NCBI RefSeq assembly: GCF_901709675.1
Contig: NC_051101.1
Coordinates: forward strand, 8,698,501 to 8,762,500
Length of the DNA stretch: 64,000 nt
Source of the DNA: Syngnathus acus
Taxonomy: Eukaryota; Chordata; Actinopteri; Syngnathiformes; Syngnathidae
Direction of reading: 5' to 3'
The notes under the pieces were generated by a model. That model was not told the origin of the DNA, did not search any database, and saw nothing but the letters and a program-made list of their open reading frames with translations. Positions within the stretch are counted from its first letter, which is position 1; each line of letters opens with the position of its first letter. Made by a program: the position numbers and the translations under genes. Positions 1-13,440 of the stretch are shown piece after piece.

Positions 1-600
1 TGACAGTGTGCATGCTACAGCAGTGACCATTTGTCATTGTCAATATTAACTGTACTGTATGCGCAAGTGCTTTTTGATTTATGTGCGGCTGCCTGACATC
101 AATATAATTCTTGTGACATAACTTCATCCCAACATATGATAAATCAATTTTCCCTAATTATTTGATGCTATATCATTACTGTGTGGAGCACAAATCAACC
201 TGAACTTGATGCAATTTAAGAAGAGAACTACTTATTGTTGGTTTGTAACCGTATTCTTACACAGTTTGCTTCTTCTATTAAAATAAAGGATGCTATGCAG
301 TAGGTTTTGCATACCTATAATGAAGCATATAAAAAGATAAACATAGACGTGCTTAGTCCCATGCCACTCCTATTTCCATACATTCAAACACGCATGAAAA
401 AATGCCACACACACAGACAGAGTTCAGCGGGCATAAGTAAACGGCTTAATTTAGAGTAACAAGTGTTGATGTGGAGCGTGGGCAGCCTGGCAGGTAGCAT
501 CATCCTCGTGGATTAAACCAACACGCACTTTGTATTATGCAAATATCCCCTCTCAGGCATGTTTACATTAAAAAAGATGCATGTATGCACGTACACAAAT

Positions 601-602
<2 letters not shown>

Positions 603-695
<93 letters not shown>
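603..695. repeat. (AC)n microsatellite, 93 bp
   Basis: An uninterrupted AC dinucleotide tract of about 46 units. Purity and length suggest it is highly mutable and polymorphic. Alternating purine-pyrimidine sequence of this kind can adopt Z-DNA. Open frames here encode only Thr-His or Val-Cys repeats and are not genes. Confidence 0.99.
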
Positions 696-697
<2 letters not shown>

Positions 698-3600
698 GAT
701 GTGAGCAAGTTTAATGAAGAGCCAACACAATCCTTTAAACAACACGTGTCAGCTTTAACCTACTTTCCCAGAGTTTCCAAACTACAGGCATGACCTTCTG
801 CACATGAGATAAAGTGCCTGGATACATCAAAGCTTCTACTGGTGTGTTTGTGAGCATGCTCGTTGCATGCAATGCATGTGAGGGGAAAATGTGCCATATA
901 ATATATGGGTCAGACATATTGTATGGCTATATCAGAAGTAATTGGCAAAGGGGCTCTCAGTTGTACGTTTGTGCATGTGTGTGTGCTGGTGGATATACTT
1001 ATATTTGCGGGTGTGTATATGAATGTATAGGGTCGACTGGAAGAAATGTTACATCCTCCCTTTCATCTTTTCTCTGAGTGTGTCAAGACAGAAGTATCTT
1101 GTGAAGTTTTCCCAAGCAGATGGACGGCTACATAAGAGGAAAGTGGATCTGTAGGGACAAGTACAGCTCTTGACAGAAGTGCTCCAAGCTATGAGTATTT
1201 GCTGTGAACTTGGGAGTGGAGAAATTCTGAGGTGATGGACAGAGAAGAATATTTGAGTAAATTCCCAATTATTCATTGATCTAGATTTGGGTGGAAAGAG
1301 ATTAAATTTGCAAGGGGGTTGAACTTTTTTCACCTTAAACGTGCAGTGGCAGATACCCTTTTTTAATTTTATTTAATGGACCAGAAGCACAAAAGGTAAT
1401 ATTAAGAAATCTCAGTTTTCTATAAAATGGCATTTAATCTATGAACTTCAACACGTGCCTTCATCAGAATTGAAGGAAGAGACTAATTTTGGCCCATGTT
1501 AAGCCCTTTCATGTATTCATGTTAATACCACACATAATGGTTGCAAAGATAACCAGTTACCTGCTTTTGCATTAAAACAAATGTCCAGCAGAAAGATGAT
1601 ATTAGAGTGAAGCCACCAAAGACTAAAAAAAAACGAAAACATATAACTGTTGGAACAACCCATGGAGTATCCAAATTTAAAAAAAAACTAATGTATGCAT
1701 AGTTTGTACATATGTTATGCGTTTGTGTACATGTGCGTACAAGATGCTTTTCAGCAATCAGCACACTTACACCCCTGTATATTTTGTTTGCACACCAGTC
1801 AGGGAAGCTGCCCAAAACAACAGAAAAGCTAGCTCAGATGACAAAGTGATTGAACGCACAAACACCGAATTGAGTCTAGGGTGGTTTTAGAGCCTTGCTG
1901 AAGTTTACAAGATTAAAAGAAGCCCTAAACAACCTTTTTAATCAGTACTTTCTCCCAAGGCTAATTAAAACATTTGAACATTTGAGTCATTATTTTCTCT
2001 TGTACGTAACTGTAAATTACAAACTCTATAGAAAGGGTTATCCATCATACAGGAATCATGCACACTTGACCCCAATGTCAGTCTATCAGGATAATGAACA
2101 TGTACAATGCGTCATTAAAAGCGCATGAATTGAAGCCAAAGGGGGGGGACGAATGTCGACAGGGCTCATGGATAAGAAGACGGAGAGGCTAACACACAGC
2201 GAGTGTCAGAGGGTCTAAGAGTCAAAGGAAGCTGTAGGGGGCAGATCACATCTCGGTTCACAGAGCTCAGAGAACAGGAAGCCACTGGGAGCAACCACGT
2301 ACACACCCACACTCACATAACATATGGAAATGACTTCCTATTAAAAAGCTATTGAGGTTGTAATAGTTCATATCTGCTATCAAAGAAGTCAAGGCAACAG
2401 ACACACACGCACACACTTGCTATTATGATTAATCAGACGAAATAAGGTTTAACTTTAATTCAAGGCTGTCGACCTAATTTCTGTTCGTATTGTGTAAGGC
2501 TGTGTGCGCGCACTGGCCTGTGAGCTTGTACAGAGACTAATTTGATAAATAATAATACGTTTGGTCAGTATTTATGCTAATTTATTCATGACCACCGGCA
2601 GGCATCATGTTTGTGTTTGTTAATTCGCTTAGTCGGCGTGTGTCTGTGTGTATGTAAAATGAGTTACTGTGGCAAACTCTGATGAAGTTCACTTGCAACC
2701 TTGTGTGTTTTTGCTCTCATTGGTCACTACAACAATGTGGCTTGTATAACTGCATTAAATTATAAAAACTGCATTCATGACAACAGTGTGCACGTTAATT
2801 TGGAGGATTGATATTTACATACATTTAATAATGTAAATATAATGTGTATGTAAATGTTAGTATTTTTTTAAACATGCATTACATTCTTTATTATTGCCCA
2901 GGGCTAATGACTTAATGGATAAGGGTTGCTGCGCAAGTTTAATATTGCTCGAAACAGTATTATCAGAAGCACACAAACAGAAAAGAAAGAAAACAGAAGT
3001 GTTGCTGTTTATATATTCATATGCAAGATAATCAACAGAACCTGACATGAGCAAGCACTTGGCGACGGATGCAAGGGAAAACTCCCTCTGTGGGGCAACT
3101 TGCCTTGCTTTGAGATGGAGAGAGAGTGAAGAGACAGACAACAGATAAAAAGAGCGAAAACAAGATAGAGGAGTTAAGAAGCCAGGGGGAAGGATGAGGG
3201 AACCATGGGCACAACTGCCGTGTCAACAACAATAATGACGGCAATAACGACAAAAATGGTCCGCTCACAACACAAATGTCCCCACGTCAAGGCTTATGAT
3301 TGACAGCTGCCATGTTTCCAGGTCGTGCAATAAACTATAAAGTAAGATTACTTTTTATTCATGAGTAGGTATTTCTGAGGGATCCCCACAGAGACAACTA
3401 AAGAGTGTGCCCGCACACACACACAAAAACACAAACACGTTCACACACTTCATCAGCATGGGAGAGTTTTCCCCCTAACCTACACACGCAATGGGGGTCA
3501 GAGGGAATCAAAGAGAAGGCTTTTCTCTGGCATGACAGATGCCAGGAGAGGCCATCTTGTCAGGCAGAAACACTCAACAGCTTCTTCAGCCGAAAAGCTG

Positions 3601-3975
3601 AAGTGACATTTACTGGTGGTTGAGAGCAAGCCAGTCATGTCAGCACAGTCCCAAATGTGAAAGCATAAACACGCATGCAGCAAAATTACACTAAATTGCA
3701 GAAAGTAATTGCAGCACATGATTTTCATTTCTGGCCTCTCTTAGGCATACATTGTTACAATTTGCACAAATGTGTGCCCACATTACCATCTTAAAAGTTG
3801 AAGAAGCTACAATTTAATGTGACACAAAGAATGAGGTTTCAGGAAGAACCAGTTTCTCACAAAGAATTAAAACAACTGCGAACCTGTGAGGAAAAAAACA
3901 TTTGCCTTTTGCTCTAAACATTTGTTTTTTGAAATTGAAAATTAAATAAAATGTTTTCTAATTAAACAAAAACTA

Positions 3976-4085
3976 CCATATTTTCCGGACTATAAGTTGC
4001 TCCGGAGTACAAGTCGCACCAGCCATAAAATGCATAATAAAGAAGAAAAAGACATATATATGTCGCACTGGAGTATAAGTCACAT
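3976..4085. mobile_element. MITE-like fragment with ATTTTCCGGACTATAAG terminus
   Basis: The stretch starts with ccatattttccggactataagt and carries repeated 'tataagtcgcac'-type words (GTACAAGTCGCACC, GTATAAGTCACAT). I recognise this as one end of a non-autonomous DNA-transposon family common in fish, related in its first bases to the element at 51376-51677. The opposite terminus is not visible, so the copy is probably truncated. The family assignment is from memory. Confidence 0.65.
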
Positions 4086-4629
4086 TTTTGCATCGTGATG
4101 ATGCAGTTATTCAAGCAAAGGATTTGAAACTAAATGCTACTTGTTTTTGAGTCAATATGTGCCAATCATTTTGCTAACCAAAATGTTAAAATTTCATTAA
4201 AAAACAATAATTTTATGTTGTATATCAAGTTCATATGCAATGTTCATATAAAGGCTGTATGTCATCCCATATATTTTAATATCAAATCCAAATATCTTCA
4301 GTCAACCAATTAGGCTCAGTGTTCCATTACATTCGGAGGGCAGCAGATGCCAAAAAGTGCCAAGAACGCATTTGTGCAGATTTACTCGTAAACAGAAAAA
4401 AAAAAAAAAATGCAACGTTACCTAAACGTAAAAAATCCTCAGAAACTGTAACTCGCAACATTGTTGCACAGACTTCAGACACAAGCTGATCAGACTGCAG
4501 GGCAGGCTGACACAGATTCCTGTCCAAACATGTCCTGACATGTACAGACATGTAGCCAACTTGTAACCCCCAAAACATTCTAAATGTTTCTCATTTTCCA
4601 TGAATACATGTTTTCTTTTATTTTTTCTG

Positions 4630-4705
4630 TTATCACTTTATTTATTCATTCGTTCATTCGTTAATTCATTCATTTTATTTATTTATGTATTTGTTTGTTT
4701 GTCAT
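4630..4705. repeat. ATTC/ATTT tetranucleotide low-complexity stretch
   Basis: A degenerate tract built of ATTC, ATTT and TTTG tetranucleotides, such as attcattcgttcattcgttaattcatt. It looks like a decayed simple repeat. Confidence 0.8.
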
Positions 4706-7700
4706 CTGCTGTTGCACAAAAATATTGCATTTTGATGATCCCTCTTTCAAATGGTTCCTTAACATTTTATGAAATAGTAAGTCGCTTGAGTAGTGGAAGA
4801 AACATTTACACACTTACTACCAGTCAGGCAAGGGCAATGAAGTCATTTGCAACCTGAAGCAACCAAAGAGAGCAACAGAGTTAAAAGAGTGGAAGGGAAC
4901 ATTACTGGAGGACATATGCAACAGTTTGCACTATGTAGCATTTCCAAACATTTCTCGGAGCAATTGTCTTTGTGGGTATGAGTGAGTGCAAAAGCTGTCC
5001 CCACCCCCCGTAGCCCATTCGTGACACCCACCACTAGGGGCTCAGGGCTGTGGCCATGGGTGGCCCACTCTGTGAGAACTGATTCCTGCAGGGAGTGTGA
5101 AAAAAATCCCCTAGATGATATCAAAATATACATCATGGGGAGGGCACACACAAACACGCAAGAATGCATACACACTCACAAGGGGACCAGAGTGTTGCAG
5201 TGATAACAGAAGCACAAACCAAAGTCATCTCTATGAAATGCTTGAAGACATCAACTCTGATTCCTGAAGCAAACAAATGGGTTTCATCTGTATCCGTACA
5301 AGTGTGCCTTTGTTATTATGCATTTTGATATCAATATATGTCTTATTTTTACTGCTCCACTAGAGTAAATGTCAAATGTGTGCAAACAGTCCAGTGTCCA
5401 AGTGATGTGACTCCTGTTTTTAATTCCAAACTTTAAAATAATTCCGAAAGCTAAGCCTTATACTTAAAACATAACACAATGGTTTTACACTAAGGTCCCT
5501 TTAGGGAAATACTGCAGTTTCTAATCCCACAATGACAATATCATCATTCTGCTTCTGGCACCTCCTATTCATGTTGCAGTATGGGATTTGCTGATGAGAA
5601 AACCGCCTGGTAGAATGTGATGAACTATATTTCCAAAGTACAGTTTTAATCGCTCTGCTTCGTTGCAGATAAGCCAGTCGTGGCAGAGCATCAGACATTT
5701 AAGGCAGAGCGATCACACAAAATTCACTTGTTGATCAAAGACACTAGGCACTGCTAACAGTGGTGTGATTTGAACCAAAACAGACAACTGAGAATGCTTA
5801 AGAGACGGAATGTGAGGGAGGATCAAAAGGGGAGACAGTAATGATCAACCGGGACAGCGCAAAGGGGCAAAAAGAAACACGGAACACATGAGGATCGAAT
5901 CATCACTGCGTGTAATGTGGGAGTGAAGTGACTGAATGGTTTCAGGCAGGGAAAGAGAAACATCGGCAAAGTGGGACAAGTTGCATAATGTCTCAATTGA
6001 GCAAAACCATATTATCTGAATTCGTTTGTCACAAACATTTCATAAGAACATGTCACCATGAAACACTGCCCAGCCACTGCTCACGTGTTGACATTTTATT
6101 TGCCAACACGTTTGGTTTTCAACACTTTGGTTACATCTTTATTGTTCTCTTAGGGTATTTTAGCCAATCTCTTTCAAGTAGAGCATTGCCGTCACGACAG
6201 CATTAGGGTGAGGTTTCTTTTACCAATGTTAACACTTGGGCTGGAAAATAATTCAATAAAAATTCCAGGTTAGGGGCGGTGGGTGTGTCAGATGTCGGGA
6301 TGAGGGAATTCCGGGCACATAAAAAAAGGACTCAGTTTCCAGTGTACAACACAGAATATGTCAATTAATCAGGAGATGTCAGAGTGAAAGCGGCTGCACC
6401 TTTAGAGCTAGAACGTGGGGATGATGTTTTTCTCAAGGACACTTTGACAGTATTGAATAATCAGAGCGGCATCTCTACATTTTCAGCACTTAGTTTCAAC
6501 CCCAAATTTCGGTGGATTTCAAACAGCTCCACTGAATTTGAATTCTTACAAGCATTGTTCCAAGAGAAAGACAAAGCCACTTTTTTTTTTCATGAATGAT
6601 GTTACTCTGCAAAAACAAATCAATCTCTTTATTATCAACTGCCCAGTGCACTAGTCTCAAGACGTGGTGATCGCTGAGTTGTACCCAAAATTTTGGAATG
6701 CCCTCTTTTTTTTTATATTGGTTTGCACAGTCAGAAAATAACCCCAAAAATATATTGAAACAATAATTATTAAAGCCAGGTACCCCAGTATTTCTTTAGA
6801 TGTGTCATTTCTTTGAATGTTACAACCTATTAAGACTTTTAATTAGAGAGTCTTTAATGAGTCGTTTATGTGCCTGCTGGCAATGAGTGCACTGCTTTTG
6901 ACTACTTTGCCTCTTTAAAGCACTTCAACTTTGATTAGTGCAGTCCGAAAAATGACAAATAATAATTCTCTGTGTGAATGTCTGAAGATGAACGCTTTCT
7001 ATCAGCTACCTCCTCTGATCTGAAGCATTTGAGAAATGCAAAGGACATATATGTGCCACAGAGCAGAACTCGTAGGTATCAATCAGGATTTGGTTAGTGA
7101 CACACGACCAAAAGGCTGAAAGGGTTCAGACAACGGCTTGTGTAGATTAAACAGGCCAATTAATCTCCCCTTCTTCAGCCTGCCAAACTGCAGGTCTCAA
7201 CTTCAAAGCACACACAAAGTTGAGGACTTGAGCCATTTGTACATTTTGGTTTTCACTCATGTGTGACTCAATGGGTTTATGGAAACAACCTTGTAGTCGT
7301 GTAGTCTCTTATCTTCAATAGGAGAGTGACTGTATACGAACCAGTCAGGGCAGAGTGTAAAACTTCCTTGTGTTGCCCGAGGACATAAAACCATCTGACA
7401 AAAGGGAGGGGAAAAAAAAAAAAAGCTAAAAGGGAGGAAAAAAGCTAAGCTGAAAAGAGAATAAAATTTCAAGTTCAAGATTAAATTACATCGGCGATCT
7501 TGTGACATGAAGGGAATAAAGCCTGAAAGACCGTGAAGCAGTGCAGAAGGGCGTGCTGGCAAACAGGAAAGGAAAATAAATTGTGGCATGAAATACAGAA
7601 ATCATTATTATAGAATTCAATACAGTGCAACACTTAGTGTGCGTGTATGTTTTTGCACATCTATTGACTATGCGACAGTACATCGTCATTATCATGACGT

Positions 7701-10260
7701 AATCAAGTGACAATCTTATGCAATTTGTTGACTTACAGTCTTACGCGATTGCCATGAAACTTTTTTTATTCTTTTTAACATCTAAATGCAAACAAAACTC
7801 AACTAATCTGCAAAAACAAGAAAGATATTCAATTACTCTTTTCAAACCCGTTTGGGGCTTAAACTGACAACAACAGGAAAACTGGCAGTAAATTGATATC
7901 CCATATAAATCTGAACACAATTGTATGCCTAACATCTTGCGAATAGGAAATGCACAGTGGTGCTATCATGGGGGCGAGCCAAATATGAGTCAGAGGATTG
8001 AGAGGAGTTAAACATTTTAACAGGCACAAACCGACTCTTCCGAAGCGTGTAAGGCCTTACAGACAATAAATAAGTTTGGTGGTTGAGCACATGGTCTGAG
8101 CTTAAACGTAAGTGTTGTACTGCCACCTATTGACTGAATGTGCAACTGCTCTCCCCTCCCCCACAGAGGAGTCAGCCTCAATGCCCTCCGAAGGACAATA
8201 AAAAGCTGAGAAAATTGATAAAAAACGTCATTAATTTTAAAAGAAGTGAGAAATTCACAAGATAGTTTATCTAATTACAGTACTTAAAAAAAGCTATATT
8301 GTAGTTACACTTTTGAAAAGAAAAATGAAAAAATTAAGTTGTTTAAATGGAAGGTGGACCATGAACAACGTAATACAATCCACTAACTATGGAAAAAGGA
8401 CAGAGGAAAGAAAAAAAGGTGTGGACACAAGTTCACAGAGGACAGAGCAGATGGCGTCTGCTTCACTCACACAATAACACTCACACACATTGCATATGCA
8501 CAAATACACAAGCACACACTGGTGACATAATAGTAGCATGCCAGGTGTGCAGTTGGTGGCCTGCAGTCTGGCATGGGCCAAAGTGTGCAAGTGTGTGTTG
8601 TCTCGATCCCTTGCTCTCTTTGTGTGAAAGGGGCCCCCTATTCACTCCACTCTGCTGCCAGCTTGGCACTTAATCACAGGACAACACACTACATGCACAC
8701 ACTAGGACAGGCACACACACAGACACACAAAGCCACGCGCGCAAACACCACCCTCTGTTGCCTTTTTGTCCAGCCTATGGAGCGATTGAAAGGAGGTCAA
8801 AGAAGAAGCCAGAGAGAAACAAATCAAATACAACGATACTTTGGCTGAACTTTAAAATGAAACTGTGTAAACAAAAGCAGAGGAGTAAAAAATAAATGTC
8901 ACCTTGCTCTAGCACTAACAATCCACTAACCATACACACTCACAAACACACACAAACGCACACACATTAAGCACCATGGCCATGCATAATACGCTGTGGT
9001 AGAGGTGAGACTGCAGCCGTGTGTCCAAATCGGGCCTCAAGAGAGTGCCCGGGTAAAGTGTGTATGGCTTTCTATCATGGTAGGGACAAATGTTTGGACG
9101 CAGAGTATTGTGAAAACAGTTTGAGAGAGGACACAACGTTTTAAAACAAAGTTAAGATTGGGTTGAGTTGTTCTGCTGTGTGTGGATGTGGCTGCACAAA
9201 TACAACGGAAATATAAATGGGGAAAACATATGTTTGAGATTTCATGCAGGACTTCATGTGAAGTTTTTAATTCAGGTCTTCCAGAATTTTCAAATTACAG
9301 ATGAGCATTTGACTCTTTCTTCAAGTGGTCATCCCCAATTTATCAATTCATTGTCACTTTTTAAATCAAAGTTTTAATGGTATGACAGAATCTCTCTCGA
9401 TGCCCATGTGCTACCGAGTAGAATGCTGGGAAAGGTTGTGCCACAGAGGAAGTCTGCATGGAAGTCAACTTCCCATTGATGATGTCATCGTTCTTGTATA
9501 GAACACTTTGCTCTTTAGAACGCAAAAGTTGTGACTTGATCAACAAAGTCTCTGCTGGATAAAGTGAAGTAGTGCATTTATTTATACGTCACGTGTTGTA
9601 TATGCATGTTAATCAACATTCAATTCCACAAACTCGTTGCAATCTTAACTTTCAATTTATCCAATAATATGTCAATCTCCAATTAGAATCTTTAACCATT
9701 TTTGTCTGGGACTCCCCATAACCGATTCTATTCTTTCGAGAAAACATTTCCTCCAAGTGCACTATTGTCTCCATTCTGAATACATCAAGCTGCAAAGATT
9801 TGCAAAGAAAGAAGTCAGGAAATGTTTCTACAAGTCGGGGTGGCATACATGTGAACTCTGCTCTGAGTGTGTGGTTGAGAATTCAGTGGCTGTACAAGAG
9901 CCACATAATGAAAAACTGTTGCTGGAGCCTAAACGATATATCTGAGCGTGGCCGAGCACACATGGGGAGACTTTCCTGCTTAAAAATAACAGCTTCTCAG
10001 TCTGCAAGCACTTCTATCCAGAAATCAATTTTAGCTCATCCATGAGAGCTTTACCAGAGGATAATGACTTTGGCCAGAATTTATTTAGCAAGCGCAGCAG
10101 ATTTCCATGTTATTTCAAACAGGCCGTACATAGTGGTGACTCAACCACGATCAATGCAGCTGCTGTGTCAATATTTAAATTGTTCCAATCTGTCATCTAC
10201 ACATCAATACAAGACACATTTTTCAGAACTGTACCCATATGCTCATTCTATTATTAACTC

Positions 10261-10321
10261 ATTCACTGCCAGCACAGTTAAAACGTGTCTTTGACGTCTA
10301 TAGCTGTCAATGGCAGTGAAT
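10261..10321. mobile_element. Short inverted-repeat element (ATTCACTGCCA termini)
   Basis: A 61-bp unit with perfect 11-bp terminal inverted repeats, ATTCACTGCCA at 10261-10271 and TGGCAGTGAAT at 10311-10321. The core contains cgtgtctttgacgtctatagc. I recognise it as a very common fish interspersed repeat of the 'attcactgccattgacggctatagacgtc' type. No transposase is present, as expected for a miniature element. Confidence 0.75.
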
Positions 10322-12578
10322 AAGGTAAAAATAAAGCTATGCGTGCTATGAATCCGGCACTCTTTTCAGCCTTAACCACGGCATGACTGGATCTACTCAC
10401 AGGGTAAATAACCCTTGTGTACTTCAGGCGGGTTACTCCACTCATCAAAAACTCAGCGCTACCAATAAAACTGGTGGAACCACTGACCCATGCTGGATTG
10501 TTCCTGGCAAACCTTGGCAGCCCTGTCTGCCCAAGTGTCACGTTACAGCAGCGGCGGAGGTAAACAAGAGCTGACACCTGTCACAGATGTTGCAGCTAAG
10601 CAGTGAGCTTGCCCACATATCTATCGGAGGCGATCTGTCAAATGCCATCCAGCTGATGCCAATGGAATAAATGTGTCGTTCTTGCTGTTTGAAACGGATC
10701 ATTCAGTCATGTGGAAATGACATAGTAAGGAATATCAAACGTAGGCACATTGGGCATTGGTTGTCACTGGACAGCAAAGGCCAGGAGGCTGTTTGACCTT
10801 TGATTGGTTCACAATTTATTTGACCCATTAGAAAGATTGGGAATCAAAACAAAATGGAAACAAAATACAGTAAAAATACGGCAATAATTAAAGACTCAAA
10901 CGGAAGGTTTTAGATATTGGGTGCTAGCAAGTCATGGCATTATGACACTGGCTCGAAACACAAGTGGTGTCGTGATTTTTAGGACGCATGTCACACACTA
11001 ATGAGATGCGTCATGCAGGAGTGATAGCTGTTGTGTCTATGAAGTGTCATGCTGTGCTGTGGTTGAGACATCCGCCTGATAGTTTAAAATGCTACGACAA
11101 AAGCCAAAGTATCCCAATAAAATTAAATTCACTCGTAGGTGAAACAGCTTTGGCCATTCCAACTGAAGGAACTCTTAAGGTATTTGTAAAATTATATCAC
11201 AAAAACAGTAGTTGCTCAGGGATTTTAATTAATGTAATGCCTAACGTAAATAATACATTTCATAAATCCTTTCAAAGTTACCCAAGATGAACCAATCAAC
11301 TCCCAAAGCTGGCTGACTGGTCAATGAGAAATACCATTCATATTTGCTTGTTACATTTTCCTATTCGCCATCAAATAGCAAATCCAACTGTGGGTTTTAT
11401 TATGGTCATTTCGATTTGGTTCAAAAAAGAAAACGAATAGCAATTAAAGTGAGAGTCAAAGCAAAAAGAGGGCGCATTTCATTTAACAATGATATAATTT
11501 CAAACTGAACAAAGGGTCTTCGGTTTATAAATGTGGTGCATGATATGTTTAATAAAAAGAGATTTCTAAAAGGGAGCATTTTGATTAGATGGCTAAAGGG
11601 CGCAAGGAGTAATTATGCCCAAAAAGAAACCTGCTTATCACACTTGCCAGTCTGTAGTGTGTTTGCGTGAAATGATCATGTTGCAAAGAATTAAATCCAT
11701 TTTCAGAGACACATGGATGAAAGGAAACCTTTAAGTGTGATCTCATGTTTGGATTTAAACATGAATTATGAGGATTGTATGTTGTGGACCTAAAAGTCTC
11801 ATTAAAAAAAAAACAAAAAAAACCCGATCTTGTCTGTGGTACATCCACTGTTTTTTTAAAGGGGGCCACAACCTTCAGCTTCCTCTTTTTGTATTTTGAA
11901 AACAACAACCGCCTCTTGCTATCATGTTTCCTGTTATAACGGATCAGTCATACATAATCTCACCGACAAACTAAGCTTCCTGCCTCGTGTTTTATGAAAC
12001 GTGTTTCTCTTGAACTTAAACATGTTACATTACACTGTAATACAAAATAATATTTGTAAAATCATCTACAAAAGTGAACATTTGGCAAATGAGAATATAA
12101 TTTCAAGCAACAAAACAATGTACAACACAGTCTTAAAAAACAGTTTCCAGAATGCTACATGTGTCTCTCAACTGTGCAAAAAGTGAAAAGGGCATGAGAT
12201 CTATCTTCAACCAGCAGTGTCTTCTATCTTATATGAATGCACGCACACGCCAACACCAGCTGGTGAATTCGCCCTTGAATGGCCACCCCCGGGCAATATT
12301 GTGCATGCAGTTGTTTTAAAGAGTTCTGGATACTGTAGTTGGCTGCAAAAAGGTCTCAAGTTCCAATATGGGTTGCGGCCATTATATGCGTGTTCTGCTT
12401 GTGCTAGTTGTTCACAGTACAGTACATGGCTTCCTCCCGTAGAGCAAAAACATGCCTTTTCACTGCTCATTTGTATCGATTTGAGTGAGAACAGTTCTTG
12501 TTCTTGACATGTCATCATTCAATGAGGACACTTGGGATAGGGTTCAGGCTCCTTCCACACTCCACAGAATAAGCACTT

Positions 12579-12630
12579 TGAGTGGGTGGATGGGTGGATG
12601 AATGGACAGACAGGCGGATGGATGGATTGA
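12579..12630. repeat. GGAT/GGTGGAT tetranucleotide-like repeat
   Basis: An imperfect array of ggtggatg and ggatggat words flanked by gacggacagatgg, consistent with a degenerate (GGAT)n microsatellite. Confidence 0.75.
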
Positions 12631-13154
12631 TTTGGTGGTGCGTCGGAGAGACGGACGGACAGATGGCGAGATAACCATTTAATCAATGAATCAATCAAGA
12701 GTTGGGGCATGCTCCTTAGTTATAGCTGAATCTTATATTTCCAATTTTGTGGATCCATTTGTCAATGGCTAACAGTCAAGCCATAATCAAGTATGTTTTC
12801 TGTGACTTGTGCACATAAAGGCCTGACCTCCATCAAACATCGGAATGAACTAGAGCTGAGCCAGATCTTTACATCTGTTACCTCTGACCAAATACAGTAC
12901 TGCCCCCCACCCAAAAAAAAAAAATCCTGTGTACCATAATTGTGGTAAGTCTTCCAAAAAAAAAAAAAAAAAAACAGCTTTATATGCAAAAGCCAGATTG
13001 ACTAGGCATTGTAGCTACTGTTCACAATAATCCACTAAAATCAGGATCTGTAATGTCAATAGGTAGATTTGCCCTTGACTGACCCGCCTGGGGGTCTTTT
13101 TGAGCCATCGCCTGCTGTGCGGCAGGGAAGCTGGGAGTCTACACTTAAGAAACA

Positions 13155-13188
13155 GATGCCAGGGCACAACAGCTGTTCATCTGGCATC
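13155..13188. other. Perfect 8-bp inverted repeat (hairpin) near a 5' splice site
   Basis: GATGCCAG at 13155-13162 and its reverse complement CTGGCATC at 13181-13188 enclose an 18-base loop that itself contains the palindrome AACAGCTGTT. In the CDKAL1 transcript this lies about 150-180 nt after the donor of the radical-SAM exon. A structural or splicing role is only a possibility; such hairpins also occur by chance. Confidence 0.5.
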
Positions 13189-13336
13189 AAATCAAGCCAA
13201 ATGGATGGACCCACAAAGCAAGAACAAAAAAAAACAACATGTGTTAGTAAAACCTTTGCCGCATGATAGGAGGGCCACACGCGAACTGAAATCAACAATT
13301 ACCAATGTGAAAATATGTGAGAAATATGTAACTCAC

Positions 13337-13440
13337 CTTGGAAAGACTGTCGAGCTCTTTCAAGCAGCTCTTCTATGGGATAGCTGGCCAGGTCTCCTCT
13401 GGCATGCTTTGTCTTGCAATAGGTACATGCATTCAGGCAC
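13337..13440 (-). CDS. CDKAL1: CDKAL1 exon carrying the radical-SAM CxxxCxxC motif
   Basis: This 104-bp exon has one leading base and 34 codons, starting [20 protein letters not shown] and ending [11 protein letters not shown], then a final G. CLNACTYC is the CxxxCxxC motif whose three cysteines hold the [4Fe-4S] cluster that binds and cleaves S-adenosylmethionine, so this is the catalytic-core exon. Human CDKAL1 has the same motif at about residues 214-221. On the minus strand the acceptor is a pyrimidine-rich stretch ending TTGTTCAG and the donor is CAAG followed by GTGAGT. It is the last CDKAL1 exon visible; the following one (human EGVCEIWLTSEDTGAYG) was sought in 1-13336 and not seen. 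A short hairpin-forming sequence lies about 150 bp past the donor. Confidence 0.97.

Larger units (their letters stand above)
1..13336 (-). other. CDKAL1: CDKAL1 intron (partial) downstream of the radical-SAM exon
   Basis: No coding exon was recognised in this 13.3-kb stretch on either strand. It holds a 93-bp (AC)n tract (603-695), CA-rich segments near 8470-8530, 8690-8740 and 8934-8970, a 9-base G run near 2141-2149, a MITE-like fragment (3976-4085), an ATTC-type low-complexity stretch (4630-4705), an inverted-repeat element (10261-10321), GGAT-type repeats (12579-12630) and A runs near 12957-12975. Homeodomain-rich stretches near 2430-2640 and 6830-6960 look like candidate conserved non-coding elements. 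Confidence 0.8.

Noticed and set aside
1457-1490. Similarity to 39995-40020 around CTTCATCAGAATTGAAGGA
   Set aside because: A match of about 20 bases with mismatches and no wider homology; too short to call a repeat family.
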